A DNA stretch of 64,000 bases from G963708235 sp963708235 (GCA_963708235.1 OY970200.1:2418001-2482000); one strand, 5' to 3'; shown: positions 1-9,071, counted from the first letter of the stretch. Notes: generated by a model not told the origin, from the sequence alone. Program-made: numbers and translations.

Positions 1-628
1 TCACTGCGGTGACATCGCCGCCGAGAACGGCGGCTTCCAGGTCGTCGATCATGGTGAAGGTGTCGCGCCCGGCGGAGAAGCCGAACACGGAGTCGGCGGT
101 GACGTTGACGGTCACCACCTCGTTCTCACCGATCCGCCGATCCACCGTCCCGGCATCGCCCTGATACACCCAGCCGGTCCCGGTGTGCTGGACCGCATCG
201 CCGGTGGCGAACCCGGCGAAGAGTCCGCGTCCCTGGTGGCGGGTGTTGGCGATGGCGACGAGCCCGTCACGGACACTTGCGACCTCGGCGGCGATCGCCA
301 CCCGCTCGGTGTCCCCCACCGTCGACCCGGCCCGAACCGCAAGCTCCCGGGCGCGTTGGATCTGTTCGACCGCACCCTGCAGCTTGCTGTCGGCGAGGTT
401 GACCCACATCAGCCCGTCGTCGGCGTTGCGCCGCTCCTGCTGGCGCATCCGCAGCGCCGCCTTCAGCTCGAGCACCCGGGACATGCTCGCCGGGTCGTCG
501 GCCGGTCTGAGGATGCGCTTGCCCGATGCGATCTGGGTCTGGGCCTTCGACACCGCATGCGCCGCATCGGCGATGCGATGCCGCTGCGCAAAGTAGCTGC
601 CGAGGTGCGTGGCCCGAACGGTGGTCAT
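1..628 (-). CDS. flgL: Flagellar hook-filament junction protein FlgL, 3' end outside window
   Basis: Second hook-filament junction protein, exported through the flagellar type III apparatus. The first 209 residues are visible. They begin MTTVRATHLGSYFAQRHRIA and continue with the flagellin-like N-terminal helix pattern (QIASGKRILRPADDPASMSR near residues 32-51). The coding sequence runs off the left edge, so the C-terminal helix is not seen. Its ATG overlaps the flgK stop (ATGA at 628-625), which implies translational coupling. The gene order flgN-flgK-flgL is standard. Assignment rests on the N-terminal pattern and the position directly after flgK. Confidence 0.88.
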   Translation of the reverse strand, partial: MTTVRATHLGSYFAQRHRIADAAHAVSKAQTQIASGKRILRPADDPASMSRVLELKAALRMRQQERRNADDGLMWVNLADSKLQGAVEQIQRARELAVRAGSTVGDTERVAIAAEVASVRDGLVAIANTRHQGRGLFAGFATGDAVQHTGTGWVYQGDAGTVDRRIGENEVVTVNVTADSVFGFSAGRDTFTMIDDLEAAVLGGDVTAV

Positions 629-1989
629 CTCCCCACCACCCCGGTCCGGTTGATCAGCGTGTCGAGTGCCTGATCGACCGAGGTCATCACCCGGGCCGCC
701 GCCTCGTAGGCGCGCTGGAAGGTGATCAGGTCGACCATCTCCTCGTCGATTCCGACCCCGTGTGCCTGGTTGCGGGCATGCTGTGCGGCAACGGTCACCG
801 TCATCTGCGACGAGAGCGCGGTGTCGACGGTGGCCAGGGTCTGCCCGACCCAGGTCACCAGGGCCCGGGTCGCCCCTTCCAGGGTCTGCCCGCCACCACC
901 GGCGACCAGCGCATTACGGAGCTCGGCCAGTGCCTGGACGTTCCCGGCGTCGTACACCGCAACCGGGGGACCCGAGGCGGCGGCGGCGATCTCGGCAGGA
1001 TCGGTCACCACCAAGGTCAACGTTGCGGCGGCGGCTCCCGGGGTGTAGGCGAACAAGGCGCCCCCGGCGGCGCCGGAGGCGGTGAATCCGGCAGCGTGCT
1101 GGGTGTTGAGGGCATCGGCGAACTCGGTCACCAGCGCATCGAGCCTGCTCCGCAGCTCCGGCAGATTGGTGGTGAGGAATTCGTGGGCGCCGCCGATAGC
1201 GCCGCCGGGGCTCACCGTGGCGCCGGAGGCGTGGCTGATCCCGCCCGTCGAGGGATCGAAGCTGAGATGGCTGGTGCGGGCATCATGGACCAGGCTCAAC
1301 CCGTTGAGCGAGACCCGGGCCGCCCCGTCGGAGGTGATGGTGACGGTGACACCGGCGAGGGTGGAGAGACGGTCGAGGGCCCGGTCCCTGGCGTCGAGGA
1401 GGTCGTTCGGCGGACCGCCCGACGAGATCGATCCGATCTGGGTGTTGAGCCTGGCCACCTCGTCGAGCAACCCGTTGACTTCGGCGACCGAGCTGGTCAC
1501 CTGCGTGGCGGCGTGTGTGGCAGACGCCTCCCAGCCCCCGGCGATCGTGCGGAACCGGGATGCCACCGAGTCCAGCGAAGCGATCACCGCCAGCCGCGCC
1601 GACGGATCTGTCGGGTCCAGAGCCAGGTCCTCGAATGCCGCCCAGAGGTTGGCGAGGGCGGTGGTGACTCCGGCATTGGGCTCGGCAAGCGCCGCCTCGA
1701 CGCCGTCGAGAAGCCCGGCCAGGGTTGCCAGCCGGCCTTCGCCGCCCAGCGAGGTGCGGAGTCGACCGTCGAGGAAGGCGTCCCGGGTGCGGGTCACCGC
1801 AACCACATCGACCCCCGTCCCCGCCGAGCCGTAGGGGGTCGCCGCCGAGGCCCGGCTCGCCGTGTCGACCCGTTGACGGGTGTATGCGGGGTTGCCGGCG
1901 TTGGCGACGTTGTGCGAGGCGGTGTCGAGACCGGCCTGGGCGGCGTAGAGACCGGACAGGGCGGTGCGGAGGGTGACGAATCCTGCCAT
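625..1989 (-). CDS. flgK: Flagellar hook-associated protein FlgK
   Basis: First hook-filament junction protein, an axial protein exported by the flagellar secretion system. The 454-residue product starts MAGFVTLRTALSGLYAAQ and carries the rod/hook/HAP N-terminal signature (TASHNVANAGNPAYTRQRV, about residues 22-40). It ends with the matching C-terminal helix (EEMVDLITFQRAYEAAARVM) typical of FlgK and FlgE. At about 450 residues it is near the short end of the family. The frame is open upstream of 1989, but ATG 1989 is favoured because it overlaps the preceding flgN stop (TGATG) and begins exactly at the conserved N-terminus. Confidence 0.93.
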   Translation of the reverse strand: MAGFVTLRTALSGLYAAQAGLDTASHNVANAGNPAYTRQRVDTASRASAATPYGSAGTGVDVVAVTRTRDAFLDGRLRTSLGGEGRLATLAGLLDGVEAALAEPNAGVTTALANLWAAFEDLALDPTDPSARLAVIASLDSVASRFRTIAGGWEASATHAATQVTSSVAEVNGLLDEVARLNTQIGSISSGGPPNDLLDARDRALDRLSTLAGVTVTITSDGAARVSLNGLSLVHDARTSHLSFDPSTGGISHASGATVSPGGAIGGAHEFLTTNLPELRSRLDALVTEFADALNTQHAAGFTASGAAGGALFAYTPGAAAATLTLVVTDPAEIAAAASGPPVAVYDAGNVQALAELRNALVAGGGGQTLEGATRALVTWVGQTLATVDTALSSQMTVTVAAQHARNQAHGVGIDEEMVDLITFQRAYEAAARVMTSVDQALDTLINRTGVVGR

Positions 1990-2504
1990 CAGAGCGCCCT
2001 TTCCATATGGCTGTCGGGACGATCGGATCGTTGCCGGAACCCGTCGGCGCCGTAGGTCAGCGCCTCGGCGAGCCCAAGGCTGCCACGCACCGCATCCAGA
2101 CCGACCACGGCGAGGCGCCGGTTGTCCCTGGTCACGGTCTCGATCTCGGTGATGACCTCGGTGAGCCATGCCTGGTGGTCCTCGAGCTGGCTGCGAAGCA
2201 GCTCGGGAACGACACCGAGCAGGTCGGCGACCGTGATGGGGGCGTCGAGACCCCATTCGGCGGCGACATCGGTGAGGGCGGCCTCCACCGATCCGTCCCC
2301 GGTGTGGACCAGGGCGACGGCGTCATCCACCTCGGCGATCGCCGGGGCCACAAACCGCCCATCGCCCTCGGCGAGTACCAGGTTGGCGAGGACGAGTTTG
2401 AACAGGAGCACCTCGAGCCGACCACGTTGCCGGCCGAGTGCCTCGATCAATCCTTGGACCGCAACGGATCGCTCCTCGAACATCTGCCACCTGTCGGCCC
2501 GCAT
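1989..2504 (-). CDS. flgN: FlgN-like flagellar export chaperone
   Basis: A 171-residue, mostly helical, acidic protein directly upstream of flgK and overlapping it by one base. FlgN-family chaperones bind FlgK and FlgL before export. The family is poorly conserved, so the call rests on position, size and helical pattern (for example EALGRQRGRLEVLLFKLVLA near residues 22-41) more than on a motif. The open frame continues upstream through the tandem repeats, which cannot be coding because their 38-bp period is not a multiple of three. ATG 2504 (MRADRWQMF) was therefore chosen, with ATG 2483 as the alternative. Confidence 0.6.
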   Translation of the reverse strand: MRADRWQMFEERSVAVQGLIEALGRQRGRLEVLLFKLVLANLVLAEGDGRFVAPAIAEVDDAVALVHTGDGSVEAALTDVAAEWGLDAPITVADLLGVVPELLRSQLEDHQAWLTEVITEIETVTRDNRRLAVVGLDAVRGSLGLAEALTYGADGFRQRSDRPDSHMERAL

Positions 2505-2552
2505 GGCCGCGGATTTAGCATCCTCTCCCCGTTGAGCCCCGGGTCGGGCCGA

Positions 2553-2742
2553 CCCCAGAGCGGAAGACCCCCTTCCGGCCCTCCCCACCACCCCAGAACG
2601 GAAGACTCCCTTCCGGCCCTCCCCACCACCCCAGAACGGAAGACTCCCTTCCGGCCCTCCCCACCACCCCAGAACGGAAGACTCCCTTCCGGCCCTCCCC
2701 ACCACCCCAGAACGGAAGACTCCCTTCCGGCCCTCCCCGCCC
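2553..2742. repeat. Five tandem copies of a 38-bp unit
   Basis: Units begin at 2553, 2591, 2629, 2667 and 2705, each starting CCCCAGAACGGAAGA (the first copy is slightly diverged). Copies 2-5 are nearly identical. Each unit contains the small inverted repeat GGAAG/CTTCC. The array fills the intergenic space between the start of flgN (minus) and flgE (plus). The period is not divisible by three, so the long open frames crossing it are artefacts of composition. Confidence 0.93.
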
Positions 2743-2754
2743 TGGGGGGCGGGG

Positions 2755-3130
2755 TGGCTGCGAACGCTTTGCGGACGCAGACGGGGCGGGGCGCGACGTC
2801 AATGTCCGCTCGCCCGAAGATGTCACCGACGGTCGCCGCGACTCGGTGCAGGACCCTGCACGGCAAGCGCAACCCGCACGGGACCACACGACATTCAGGG
2901 AGGCAGACCCCGCGCCCCGCCCCACCTCCTCCCAAAGCCTCGGAGGCACCCCGCCCCCCGGGGCGGGGAGGGCCAAGAAAGGACACTCGCAGACGCAGAC
3001 GGGGCGGGGAGGGCCAAAGAAGGACACCTCGCCGACGGGGCGGGGAGGGCCCGAGATGACGCCGTGCGGAAGCAAGCGAGGTAAGGCGCTGCGGACGCAG
3101 ACCGGAAACGGGGAGGGCCCCAGGGGGCGA
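2755..3130. repeat. G-rich intergenic element with repeated GGACGCAGACGGGG-type boxes
   Basis: This non-coding stretch before flgE holds related boxes of the form GGACGCAGACGGGG near 2773, 2993 (CAGACGCAGACGGGG) and 3093 (GGACGCAGACCGG), several followed by GCGGGGAGGGCC. A further copy occurs 42 kb away near 45392. No gene is visible between 2505 and 3297. The boxes look like a dispersed intergenic repeat family, but its function is unknown. Confidence 0.55.
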
Positions 3131-3297
3131 AACCTCACGTATGGCGGGCGCTCTTGCTTAACCGTCGTGGTGATCGGCCGACAGCGCCAGTGACGCCACA
3201 GGAGACCGGCCGTTGCGTCGTTCGACCAGGGTTGCCCCATGGACGGGGTGGCATCACGTCCACGGACGGACACGCCACACCAAGGGGCGGTACGCAC

Positions 3298-4524
3298 ATG
3301 ATGCGCTCGATGTTCTCCGGGGTCTCCGGGCTGCGCTCTCATCAGTCGATGATGGATGTCGTCGGCAACAACATCGCAAACGTCAACACCGTGGGCTTCA
3401 AGAAGCCACAGGTGACGTTCCAGGAAGCTCTCAACCAGACGCTCCGTGGGCCGGGTGGCCCCGGCGACGGACGCGGGGGATCCAACCCGATCCAGATCGG
3501 CCTCGGGGTGCGTCTCGCCTCGATCGACGGGATCTTCACCCAGGGCGCCAGCCAGGTGACGGGTCGACCAACCGATCTGGCGATCTCCGGCGAGGGCTTC
3601 TTCATCCTCGAGATGGACGGCGCCCGCGTCTACAGCCGGGCCGGTTCGTTCGGATGGGACCAGTCCGGAAACCTCGTCGCTCCCGGCGGCTTCCGCGTAC
3701 AGGGCTGGGTTGCCGACGGCCAGGGGGCGATCAACACCCAGACGGCGGTGTCCGGGATCAAGCTGCCGCTGTCGCAGGTCATCGAACCGGCGCAGACCGG
3801 TCAGGTGCAGCTCGGCGGCAACCTCCCGGTCGATGCCGCCATCGGTGCGGTGCACCGCACCTCGATCGTCACCTACGACTCGCTGGGCGGTACCCATGAG
3901 CTCATCGTCGAGTTCGAGAAGACCGCCGCCAACACCTGGTCCGTGACCGGGAGCATGAACGGGACCGCGGTGACGCTGGCGCCGGCGACCGTGACCTTCG
4001 ACACATCGGGCAACCTGACCTCCGCAGGTACGTTGGCGGTGTCCGGCTATACCCCGCCGGGTGCCGAGCCGATCGCCATCGACGTCGTGCTCGACGGGGC
4101 GGCGAAGCTCGTCCAGTTCGGTGGGCCCGGCACTGCCGAGAGCTACGACCAGGACGGGAACGCCATCGGCTTCCTGACCAATTTCTCGATCGCCGACAAC
4201 GGAGCGATCACCGCTCAGTTCTCCAACGGCCAGACCAAGGTGATGGGGATGATCGCCACCGCCAGCTTCAACAACCCGGCGGGAATGGTGCGGGTCGGTG
4301 AGACCAACTTTGCCGCATCGAACAACTCCGGGGAACCGCTGATCGGTGAGGCCGGTACCGGAAACCGGGGTCGGATGGCGGCCGGGGCCCTCGAGATGAG
4401 CAATGTCGACCTGGCGCTCGAGTTCACCAACCTCATCATCGCCCAGCGTGGGTTCCAGGCGAACAGTCGCATGATCACCGCCTCGGACGAGGTGCTCAGC
4501 GATCTGGTCAACCTGAAGCGATGA
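3298..4524 (+). CDS. flgE: Flagellar hook protein FlgE
   Basis: Structural subunit of the flagellar hook. The 408-residue product begins MMRSMFSGVSGLRSHQSMMD and has the rod/hook N-terminal signature (VVGNNIANVNTVGFKK, about residues 21-36). The central FlgE D-domain region is followed by the C-terminal axial helix (SNVDLALEFTNLIIAQRGFQ). Length matches FlgE better than FlgG (about 260). The start follows an AGGGG ribosome site at 3283-3287; ATG 3301 is an in-frame alternative. It is transcribed divergently from flgN-flgK-flgL across the repeat region. Confidence 0.92.
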   Translation: MMRSMFSGVSGLRSHQSMMDVVGNNIANVNTVGFKKPQVTFQEALNQTLRGPGGPGDGRGGSNPIQIGLGVRLASIDGIFTQGASQVTGRPTDLAISGEGFFILEMDGARVYSRAGSFGWDQSGNLVAPGGFRVQGWVADGQGAINTQTAVSGIKLPLSQVIEPAQTGQVQLGGNLPVDAAIGAVHRTSIVTYDSLGGTHELIVEFEKTAANTWSVTGSMNGTAVTLAPATVTFDTSGNLTSAGTLAVSGYTPPGAEPIAIDVVLDGAAKLVQFGGPGTAESYDQDGNAIGFLTNFSIADNGAITAQFSNGQTKVMGMIATASFNNPAGMVRVGETNFAASNNSGEPLIGEAGTGNRGRMAAGALEMSNVDLALEFTNLIIAQRGFQANSRMITASDEVLSDLVNLKR

Positions 4525-4603
4525 CCTCGCCGCGTCAACCGACGTGCGTCACGCCCGCCGCCATGTCGGTCTTACGACCTCCGGTGTCCGGTGACGGGTC
4601 CGG

Positions 4604-4640
4604 CGAAGCGGGGGGACCGTTCGTCGGTCTCCCCGCTTCG
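4604..4640 (+). terminator. Strong hairpin after flgE
   Basis: A 16-bp stem (CGAAGCGGGGGGACCG with CGGTCTCCCCGCTTCG, one G:U pair) closes a five-base loop (TTCGT). It lies 79 bases past the flgE stop and before flbD. No clear T-run follows, so it may end transcription poorly or protect the 3' end of the flgE message. Confidence 0.5.
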
Positions 4641-4728
4641 GCGGTCACCGTTAATTGCAGCCGGACACTGCCGACAGAGTTCCCCGACCGCAAGGCCACG
4701 CCACCGTTCCGGAAGGGACCTCTCCACC

Positions 4729-4977
4729 ATGATCCTGGTTCACCGTCTCAAAGGCGAGCGCATCTTTCTCAACGCCGATCTCGTCGAGGTGGTCGAGGAG
4801 ACGCCGGACACGGTGATCAGCCTGGTGGACGGGCGTCGGATCGTGGTGTCGGATCGTGCCGCCGATGTCGTGGAACGAATTCTCGAGTTCCGGGCATCGG
4901 TCCTGGTCTGTGCCACCGAGATGTACTCGGGCGGCAGCGGAGGTTCCGTGGTCAGCCTGCTTCCCGAGCCGAGCTGA
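4729..4977 (+). CDS. flbD: FlbD family flagellar protein
   Basis: A small 82-residue protein starting MILVHRLKGERIFLNADLVE, the typical FlbD (flagellar FlbD/SwrD) opening, followed by VVEETPDTVISLVDGRRIVV. FlbD/SwrD proteins lie in flagellar operons between hook and motor genes; SwrD supports motor power in Bacillus. The start is set by a GGAAGGGA ribosome site at 4711-4718. Its position after flgE agrees with other flagellar clusters. The last 20 residues (Ser/Gly-rich) are not part of the conserved core. Confidence 0.88.
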   Translation: MILVHRLKGERIFLNADLVEVVEETPDTVISLVDGRRIVVSDRAADVVERILEFRASVLVCATEMYSGGSGGSVVSLLPEPS

Positions 4978-5011
4978 CCCCGGTCCCACCTCCCGGGCAG
5001 GGACGCAACCG

Positions 5012-6493
5012 ATGCGACCGGTGCCGATGCGGGTAGGCATCGTGCGCCAAGCCCTCCCCACCGAACCCGACGGGTCCTTCCCGTCGTTCGCCGCGGGCGA
5101 GCCGATATTTTCGCTGGTCACGGACCCGGATGCGTGGTTCGGCCCCATGACGCCGGGCGACGCAGCGTCCCGGTCCGGCGTTTCACGACCCGGCCCCGCC
5201 GCTGCGGTGCGCACCGCCATGATGCGGGCCGTCCGTCGACCCTCCCGGCGCCGGCTCGCCGCCCTGTACGAGCTGGCACACACCGACGGTGTCGAGGGTT
5301 TCGCCTCCGAGCTGCTCGTCGAGTTGAGGACGGCGGCGATAGGCGCCGCCGACCTGGCGCATCTCGGTCGCTGGCTCGCCACCACCGCCGACCACCCCGG
5401 ACCCGTCGGTATCGGTCTGGTGACCCTGGGTGCGGCCGGTCTCGACGCCACCGATGTGGTGGAGCGGTTCGTCCCCCACCCGCAATTCACCGACCTCGCC
5501 CTCCTCGCCGCCCGCGCCGGCGCCGCCGACGCCGACCAGCTGCTGTGGACGTTGGCGAAGACATCGAGCGGCGACACCCGCGACCGCTACGTGGCTCATC
5601 TCAACGGGACCACCCGCCACGACATCAAACGGTGGATCATCCGGACACTGTGTCCCAGCAGCAACCGCAACCGTGCGTTGCTCGGCGCCGTCGTCGGCGA
5701 ACTCCACATGGCGCTGGCGACACCGAAAGCGGACCCTGAGATCGCCGCCATCGCCTCCCGTCTGCTGTGTTCGCTGGCGACGGCGATCAGCTCACCCGAT
5801 CTCGCCGGATACCCGCATGCACAGGCCACGATCGACGGATACCTCGATCTGGTGGCGGTGCGGCGGAGCCGATACGAGGACCTGATCACGATCCGGATCC
5901 TGCGTCGCCATCTGATGAACGGCGACGCCCGGCACACCCACGACCGACCGTGGGACGAGAAATGGCGCACCGACACCCTGCGGCGTTGTGTCGTCGTCCT
6001 CGCCGATGACTGGGACGAGGCCGTGGAGACCGCCCTCGGCTCGGGCGACCCGAACTGGTTCGCTTCGGCGGCCGACGACGCCGAAGCGCGCGGCATCGAC
6101 ACCTTCCCCCACCGGATGGCGCATCTGGAGACCGGGCCACTCGAGGCCGACTGGGGACGGGTTCTCCGCGGTGCCGACCACATGCGAACCCGCCGCCTGG
6201 TGTCCATCGCCGCCACCTCGATCACCGACGACGAAGCGACCTGGTCGCTTCTCGACTCGGTACTCCCCCACCTTCCCGCCCATCCCGGAGTGGGGGATCG
6301 CCTGGTGCTGTTCGCCACCCGCAGCCCGGTGGCGCGACACCGGCTCGGCGCCATCGAGGTGTTGGCGGCCTGGGACCGCGAGACGTGGCCAGGGGACGCT
6401 CCGTTGCAGCTGGCGATGCTGGTCACGGATCCTGACCCGCAGGTGCGTCGCAACGCCGAGCGACTGGCGATGGATCCGGAATCGGGACCGTGA
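5012..6493 (+). CDS. Unknown helical-repeat-like protein in flagellar region
   Basis: A 493-residue protein I do not recognise. It is rich in Ala, Leu, Arg and Asp, has no signal peptide or membrane segment, and is largely predicted helical. Repeated short helix pairs (ADLAHLGRWLATTADHPGPV; AAIASRLLCSLATAI; APLQLAMLVTDPDPQVRRNA) resemble HEAT-like repeats, but this is impression, not a domain match. The start is ATG 5012 after an AGGGAC site; ATG 5027 is an alternative. It lies 34 bp after flbD in the same direction, so it could be co-transcribed with the flagellar genes. Confidence 0.75.
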   Translation: MRPVPMRVGIVRQALPTEPDGSFPSFAAGEPIFSLVTDPDAWFGPMTPGDAASRSGVSRPGPAAAVRTAMMRAVRRPSRRRLAALYELAHTDGVEGFASELLVELRTAAIGAADLAHLGRWLATTADHPGPVGIGLVTLGAAGLDATDVVERFVPHPQFTDLALLAARAGAADADQLLWTLAKTSSGDTRDRYVAHLNGTTRHDIKRWIIRTLCPSSNRNRALLGAVVGELHMALATPKADPEIAAIASRLLCSLATAISSPDLAGYPHAQATIDGYLDLVAVRRSRYEDLITIRILRRHLMNGDARHTHDRPWDEKWRTDTLRRCVVVLADDWDEAVETALGSGDPNWFASAADDAEARGIDTFPHRMAHLETGPLEADWGRVLRGADHMRTRRLVSIAATSITDDEATWSLLDSVLPHLPAHPGVGDRLVLFATRSPVARHRLGAIEVLAAWDRETWPGDAPLQLAMLVTDPDPQVRRNAERLAMDPESGP

Positions 6494-6590
6494 TGAGGGC
6501 CCTACGCCCACCAGGTCCTCACCATGCTTACCCGGCTGTGCCGCGGGCCGACAAGAGCGCCATGTTCCCGACGATCGAACAGGGCGGCAG

Positions 6591-7982
6591 ATGAGCACCC
6601 ACACCACCGAACGCATCCACGAGACCTGGCTGCACTCCGAACGGGCACTCCCCACCCGCTTCGTCCGACCGGCGTTGCGCTTTCTCCACATCGAAGCCGC
6701 CGGCGGTGCGCTGCTCGTGGTTGCCGCCGTGGCCGCACTGGTGTGGGCCAACGGTCCCTTCGGATCGAGCTACACCGACTTCTGGGGGACCCATCTCACC
6801 ATCGATGTCGGTGGCTTCCACCTCGACGAGTCCCTCCAGCATCTCGTAAACGACGCCCTGATGGCGGTGTTCTTCTTCGTCGTCGGTCTCGAGATCAAAC
6901 GCGAGCTGGTTGCCGGCCGCCTACGCGACCTCCGCCAGGCGGCCGTTCCCGCCGTCGCCGCCATCGGCGGGATGGTGGTCCCGGCCTTGCTCTACACCGC
7001 GGTCGCCGCCCCCGGCGGGCCGGAAGCGGTGTCGGGTTGGGGTATTCCCATGGCGACCGACATCGCCTTCTCGATGGGGGTACTGGCCCTGCTCGGTCGA
7101 CGGGTCAGCCTCGGCGCCAAACTCTTCCTGCTGACCCTCGCCATCGCCGACGACATCGGAGCCATCGCCGTCATCGCCCTCGTCTACACATCCGAGGTGT
7201 CGCTGCTGTGGTTGCTCTGCGGGTGCGCCGGTCTGGCGCTGATCCATGTCGCCGGCCGTGTCGGCATCCGCAGCCTGACCTTCTACGGGCTGATCGCGAT
7301 CGCCGTGTGGTACGCCTTCCTCGAATCCGGAATCCATGCCACCCTTGCCGGGGTCGCCGTGGCGTTCCTCACCCCGGCCGCTGCCTGGTACACCAACGAG
7401 CAGTACCGGGCCAAGGCAACGACCGTCCTGGCGGGGTACGCCGACGATGCGCAGCGGCGACATGCGGCCGAGCGGATCGATGCCTCGGCGCTCGATCTGG
7501 CTTCGGTCGCCCGCGAGTCGGTGGCGCCACTCGATCGACTGGAGCGGGCTCTGCACCCTTGGACCTCGTTCGCCGTGGTGCCGCTGTTCGCCCTGGCCAA
7601 CGCCGGCGTCCGGTTCACCGGGATCGATCTCGGGACGCTGGTCACCCATCCGGTCACCCTGGCCGTCACGGTCGGTCTGGTGGTCGGCAAGTCGGTGGGG
7701 ATCGTCGCCGCCACCTGGCTGGCGGTCCGGACCGGGCTCGGTGTCCTGCCTCCCGGCACCGGATGGCGTCAGGTCTTCGGACTTGCCACGCTCGCCGGGA
7801 TCGGGTTCACCGTCTCGATGTTCATCTCCGAACTGGCGTTCTCGGACCGGGTGCTGGTCGATGCCGCCAAGCTCGGGATCTTCGCCGGCTCGACGATCGC
7901 CGCCGTGGTCGGATGCCGGCTGCTCGTGGCGGGACCCGCCGACCCGGAAACGCTGATCGATGGGCGAGGAACGCTGCCGTGA
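6591..7982 (+). CDS. nhaA: Na+/H+ antiporter NhaA
   Basis: Electrogenic sodium/proton antiporter of the cytoplasmic membrane, about 12 transmembrane helices, 463 residues. The family hallmarks are present: NDALMAVFFFVVGLEIKREL (about residues 87-106), IPMATDIAF with Asp157, and the ion-binding Asp pair LAIADDIGAI at 187-188. ATG 6591 follows an AGGGCGGCAG stretch and matches the usual N-terminus; the frame is open further upstream but there overlaps the preceding gene. Its stop overlaps the next gene (GTGA), so the peptidase gene is probably translated with it. Confidence 0.95.
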   Translation: MSTHTTERIHETWLHSERALPTRFVRPALRFLHIEAAGGALLVVAAVAALVWANGPFGSSYTDFWGTHLTIDVGGFHLDESLQHLVNDALMAVFFFVVGLEIKRELVAGRLRDLRQAAVPAVAAIGGMVVPALLYTAVAAPGGPEAVSGWGIPMATDIAFSMGVLALLGRRVSLGAKLFLLTLAIADDIGAIAVIALVYTSEVSLLWLLCGCAGLALIHVAGRVGIRSLTFYGLIAIAVWYAFLESGIHATLAGVAVAFLTPAAAWYTNEQYRAKATTVLAGYADDAQRRHAAERIDASALDLASVARESVAPLDRLERALHPWTSFAVVPLFALANAGVRFTGIDLGTLVTHPVTLAVTVGLVVGKSVGIVAATWLAVRTGLGVLPPGTGWRQVFGLATLAGIGFTVSMFISELAFSDRVLVDAAKLGIFAGSTIAAVVGCRLLVAGPADPETLIDGRGTLP

Positions 7983-8752
7983 CCATCGGCGGTGTCGAAC
8001 AGGTCACCCGTCGCATCGAGACGATCCGGTCGCTTCCCGCCGGTCACGGAGCCCCACAGAGCTTCCAGGCGCTTCTCGACGCCCAGGTGGCCGCTGCGGT
8101 ACCGGTCGGCGGCGACGCCGCTTCGGCGACCCCCGCCACACGTTCCGGGCCGCTCGCCGCCCAGGCGTCAGGATGGGGCGGCGGAACGGGTCTGACCGGT
8201 TCGGCGACCCTGGGGGCGATGCTGTCGATGATGGGCGGCCCGGGACCCCCGACGACCCGGGTCGTCGGCAACGGATTCCCCTCCGCCCCGGGTGGCGGCG
8301 GTACGATCCGGACCGCCGAGCTCGACACCTATCTCGCCATGCACGGGATCGAGGAACGCAACGGCCGGCTCTCGCCCCATGAACTCGTTTCCGTCAGCGG
8401 CGGGTGGAACGGCTCTGCCGCCCGGCTCCTGGCTCCGGCGGCGTCGAGCTGGGAATCGATGCGCAGCGCCGCTGCCGCCTCCGGTTTCGACCTGTATGCC
8501 ATCGACACCTATCGCTCGTGGGAGACACAGAACGGCGCCTACCAGGCGTTCCTCCGTGGCGAGAAGCCCGCCAACGTACTCCCACCCGGGAAGTCGGTCC
8601 ACGGTCTCGGTCTCGCCGTCGATTTCACCACCGGTAGCCTGCTCTCACTCTCTGACCCGGAATGGCAATGGCTCACCGCCAACGCCCACCAATTCGGCTG
8701 GTACCCCATCTCCAACGAATCCTGGCACTGGGAGTTCCGCGGCACACCGTAG
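7979..8752 (+). CDS. M15 family D,D-carboxypeptidase-like peptidoglycan hydrolase
   Basis: A 257-residue protein with a C-terminal VanY-type M15 domain. Zinc ligands are visible as SVHGLGLAVD (His208, Asp215) and ESWHWEF (His250, with Glu247 as likely catalytic partner). The first 110 residues are low-complexity Ala/Gly/Pro and begin VTIGGVEQVTRRIETIRSLP. That opening resembles the N-termini of cell-wall hydrolases in actinobacterial flagellar clusters, which suggests a role in opening the wall for the flagellum (FlgJ-like job); this is inference. There is no Sec signal peptide. The GTG start at 7979 overlaps the nhaA stop. Confidence 0.85.
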   Translation: MTIGGVEQVTRRIETIRSLPAGHGAPQSFQALLDAQVAAAVPVGGDAASATPATRSGPLAAQASGWGGGTGLTGSATLGAMLSMMGGPGPPTTRVVGNGFPSAPGGGGTIRTAELDTYLAMHGIEERNGRLSPHELVSVSGGWNGSAARLLAPAASSWESMRSAAAASGFDLYAIDTYRSWETQNGAYQAFLRGEKPANVLPPGKSVHGLGLAVDFTTGSLLSLSDPEWQWLTANAHQFGWYPISNESWHWEFRGTP

Positions 8753-9071
8753 CCGGCCTCATCGACCGGCCGACCCGGCGTCGCCACACCAACCTCGGTG
8801 GGTCCTGCCCATGCGCCTCGGAGCCCGCTCCCCTGCCGGCGTCGCCGAAGCCCACGACCTCCCCGAGATCTGGCCGAAGACGGCGACCCAACATCGACGT
8901 CCTTGGTGGATCAGGCTGTCGGCAATGGCGCTCGCCGGGTCATATCAAATGGGAAGGACACCCGTCCCGACATATCGGACCGGGTTCCACCAACCTGGTT
9001 CCACCAACCTGGTTCCAGCGAACAGGCCCCCCAGCGAACCGCGCCCCAGCGACAATGCTCCGCCACTTGGG
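8753..9071. other. Intergenic region with a 14-bp tandem repeat
   Basis: No gene is supported between the two convergent genes. It contains two exact copies and a partial third copy of GGTTCCACCAACCT at 8983-9018. No terminator hairpin with a T-run is obvious. Confidence 0.6.

Noticed and set aside
526..2055. Long plus-strand frame opposite flgK
   Set aside because: Mirror of high-GC coding on the other strand; Arg/Gly/Pro-rich with no homology.
2553..2742. Possible CRISPR array
   Set aside because: Units are contiguous near-identical copies without variable spacers, and no cas genes are in the window.
2505..3300. Long open frames on both strands through the tandem repeats
   Set aside because: The 38-bp period is not a multiple of three, codon use is extreme, and no family pattern appears; they are composition artefacts.
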